Part shown: piece after piece, positions 62,843-64,000 of the stretch
How the letters are laid out: each line of letters starts with the position of its first letter
Numbering within the stretch: position 1 is the stretch's first letter
Assembly: GCA_019448385.1 (NCBI GenBank)
Contig: JAGTXO010000014.1
Location: 124,001-188,000, forward strand
Source: Diacronema lutheri
Taxonomy: Eukaryota > Haptophyta > Pavlovophyceae > Pavlovales > Pavlovaceae
DNA length: 64,000 bases
Direction of reading: 5' to 3'
Notes under the pieces: model-generated
What the model saw: the letters and a program-made list of their open reading frames with translations, nothing else
Databases searched by the model: none
Told to the model about the DNA's origin: nothing
Made by a program: the position numbers and the translations under genes

Positions 62843-64000
62843 ATGGCCGGTGAGATGTCTACGCCCGGCGTGGTCCACGTGCCGTGTGGCGCGAGGCTGG
62901 TCGCGATCCAGGTGGACCCGAGCAAGCTGCTCCGCTCGCGCGAGGGTTACAACAATTTGTGCAGCCACTGCGACGGCACCATCTCCGTCGGCGACGCCAT
63001 CTGGCCGATACCGCCTGAGGGCAAGGGCAAACGCCGGTGGGTGCACCTGCGCTGCGCCGCGGACCTGCTCGGCGAGCCGCTCGTGCCGCCGCCGTGTAAG
63101 CATTATTCGCGCTCGGGCTACTGCTTGTTCCACGACGCGTGTTTCTTCTCCCACCCGCCTGAGGTCCCGCCCGCCGACGGCCTCGCACCCTTCTCCGAGG
63201 CGAAGGCGCGCGAGGACGGCCGGCTGCGGCGCGAGGCGCGCGCCAAGGCGGCGTCGGGCGCCGGCACCGCGCAGCCGAGCGCGCGCACGGGCTGCAAGGC
63301 GCGCAATCGCGTGAAGAACAGGCATCGCGCGAGCACGATCCGCAGATTCCTCGTCGAGACCTACGGCTATGATCGCCTCGCGTCGGGCTCGGGCGTCCTC
63401 GAGATTGCAGGCGGGAAGGGCGAGATCTCGTTCCAGCTCGTCAAGGTGAACGGCGTGGCCGCGACCAACGTGGACCCGCGGCCGGGAAACCTGTCGAGGT
63501 TCCGGCGTGCTTGGGCGCACGGCTTCTACACGCGCAACCGCATGTGCGCGCCGATGGACGCGCGCGCGACGACGGCCGCCGCCGTGCCGGTCGAGAGCGA
63601 GCCGCGGCTGATCCGCGCCTTTTTCGAGATGGACAACCTCACGCGCGCCAGAGGACGGAGAGGCGGCGCGCGCGACGATCCGGACGACGCTCAGCTTGAC
63701 GCGCAGCCACGTGCCGTGCCGCGCTTTGCCCTCAGCCACGACGCGTGGACGGCGCAGCTCGAGCGAGCACAGGCTGTGCGCTGGACCAACAAGGGCCTCG
63801 AGCTGATCGGCACGCGGGTGCCGGCGCACGCGGGCGCGGGCGCGCTCCCGCCCGGGTGCGCCGAGTGCGGCGCGTGCGGCTGTTGCACTGCCGAGCACGG
63901 CGTGGATGGCGCGTGCGAGGCGGATGACGACGACGACGACGGCGACGACGACGGCGACGACGACGGCGCCGTCGACCGGCCTCAGCGCGTACGCACGCTC
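62843..64000 (+). CDS. CCCH zinc-finger protein with methyltransferase-like domain (3' end outside)
   Basis: One frame is open from ATG 62843 to the window end (386 codons, no stop). Residues about 40-80 form a C-x2-C...H-x2-C module (LCSHCDG; WVHLRCA), similar in outline to PARP-type or other treble-clef fingers. A CCCH finger follows, CKHYSRSGYCLFHDACFFSH, with C-x8-C-x5-C-x3-H spacing. After a basic linker comes STIRRFLVETYGYDRL, then VLEIAGGKGEISFQLVKVNG, a SAM-binding motif I, and TNVDPRPG. CCCH plus this fold suggests an RNA-directed methyltransferase or RNA-binding protein. Near the end are a Cys cluster (CAECGACGCC) and a poly-Asp tract. Confidence 0.75.
   Translation, partial: MAGEMSTPGVVHVPCGARLVAIQVDPSKLLRSREGYNNLCSHCDGTISVGDAIWPIPPEGKGKRRWVHLRCAADLLGEPLVPPPCKHYSRSGYCLFHDACFFSHPPEVPPADGLAPFSEAKAREDGRLRREARAKAASGAGTAQPSARTGCKARNRVKNRHRASTIRRFLVETYGYDRLASGSGVLEIAGGKGEISFQLVKVNGVAATNVDPRPGNLSRFRRAWAHGFYTRNRMCAPMDARATTAAAVPVESEPRLIRAFFEMDNLTRARGRRGGARDDPDDAQLDAQPRAVPRFALSHDAWTAQLERAQAVRWTNKGLELIGTRVPAHAGAGALPPGCAECGACGCCTAEHGVDGACEADDDDDDGDDDGDDDGAVDRPQRVRTL

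Noticed and set aside
1-64000. LTR, Polinton or other virus-derived elements, CRISPR arrays and transposases
   Set aside because: No reverse transcriptase, integrase, capsid, transposase or regularly spaced repeat-spacer array was recognised on either strand.

Overview
This is a gene-dense, extremely GC-rich nuclear segment from a flagellated, plastid-bearing protist. Signs of a eukaryote are spliceosomal introns, TTC1, eIF2B-alpha, a HORMA protein, BTB, TBC and WD40 proteins, tubulin-ligase and dynein-2 genes. Signs of an alga are hydroxyproline-rich-type PPSPPPP wall or scale proteins and an acyltransferase with a plastid-style leader. High GC, compactness (25 genes in 64 kb) and frequent GC-AG introns fit a haptophyte, perhaps a pavlovophyte. 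That assignment is inference. No rRNA, tRNA, CRISPR array, LTR element or transposase was recognised.

Layout. 1-2.1 kb: two tandem proline-rich secreted protein genes. 2.4-13.8 kb: five minus-strand genes (membrane-anchored GST, C2/DUF1765-like protein, a small MPLKIP-like protein, NAA60-like N-acetyltransferase, LamG-like/BTB protein). 14.7-56 kb: genes alternate strictly between strands: PARP(+), TBC(-), nucleoside hydrolase-TIR(+), 4CL-like ligase(-), HORMA(+), cyclophilin(-), kelch-filamin-TTL giant(+), macro-TIR(-), TTC1(+), DYNC2I2/WDR34(-), G-patch(+), MATE(-), fucose mutarotase remnant(+), RVSF protein(-), FN3-SHIPPO(+). 60.6-64 kb: eIF2B-alpha(+), lysophosphatidate acyltransferase(-), CCCH/methyltransferase(+, runs off the window).

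Gene models were built by hand. Every intron used restores both reading frame and domain continuity. Donors follow G(T/C)GCGC rather than GTAAGT; 6 of 31 are GC donors, and one PARP intron needs a TG acceptor. Gaps between genes are tiny: start codons can be 5 bp apart and stop codons 2 bp apart. Promoters seem to coincide with short AT-rich islands.

Three genes share one chemistry: a WGR-WWE-WGR PARP, a nucleoside hydrolase fused through a membrane domain to a TIR-like domain, and a macro-like domain fused to three TIR-like domains. They would make, cleave or bind NAD/ADP-ribose-type molecules, and this is the best candidate for an undescribed signalling or defence module. A second theme is cilia: TTLL3/8-like ligase, dynein-2 intermediate chain and SHIPPO repeats.
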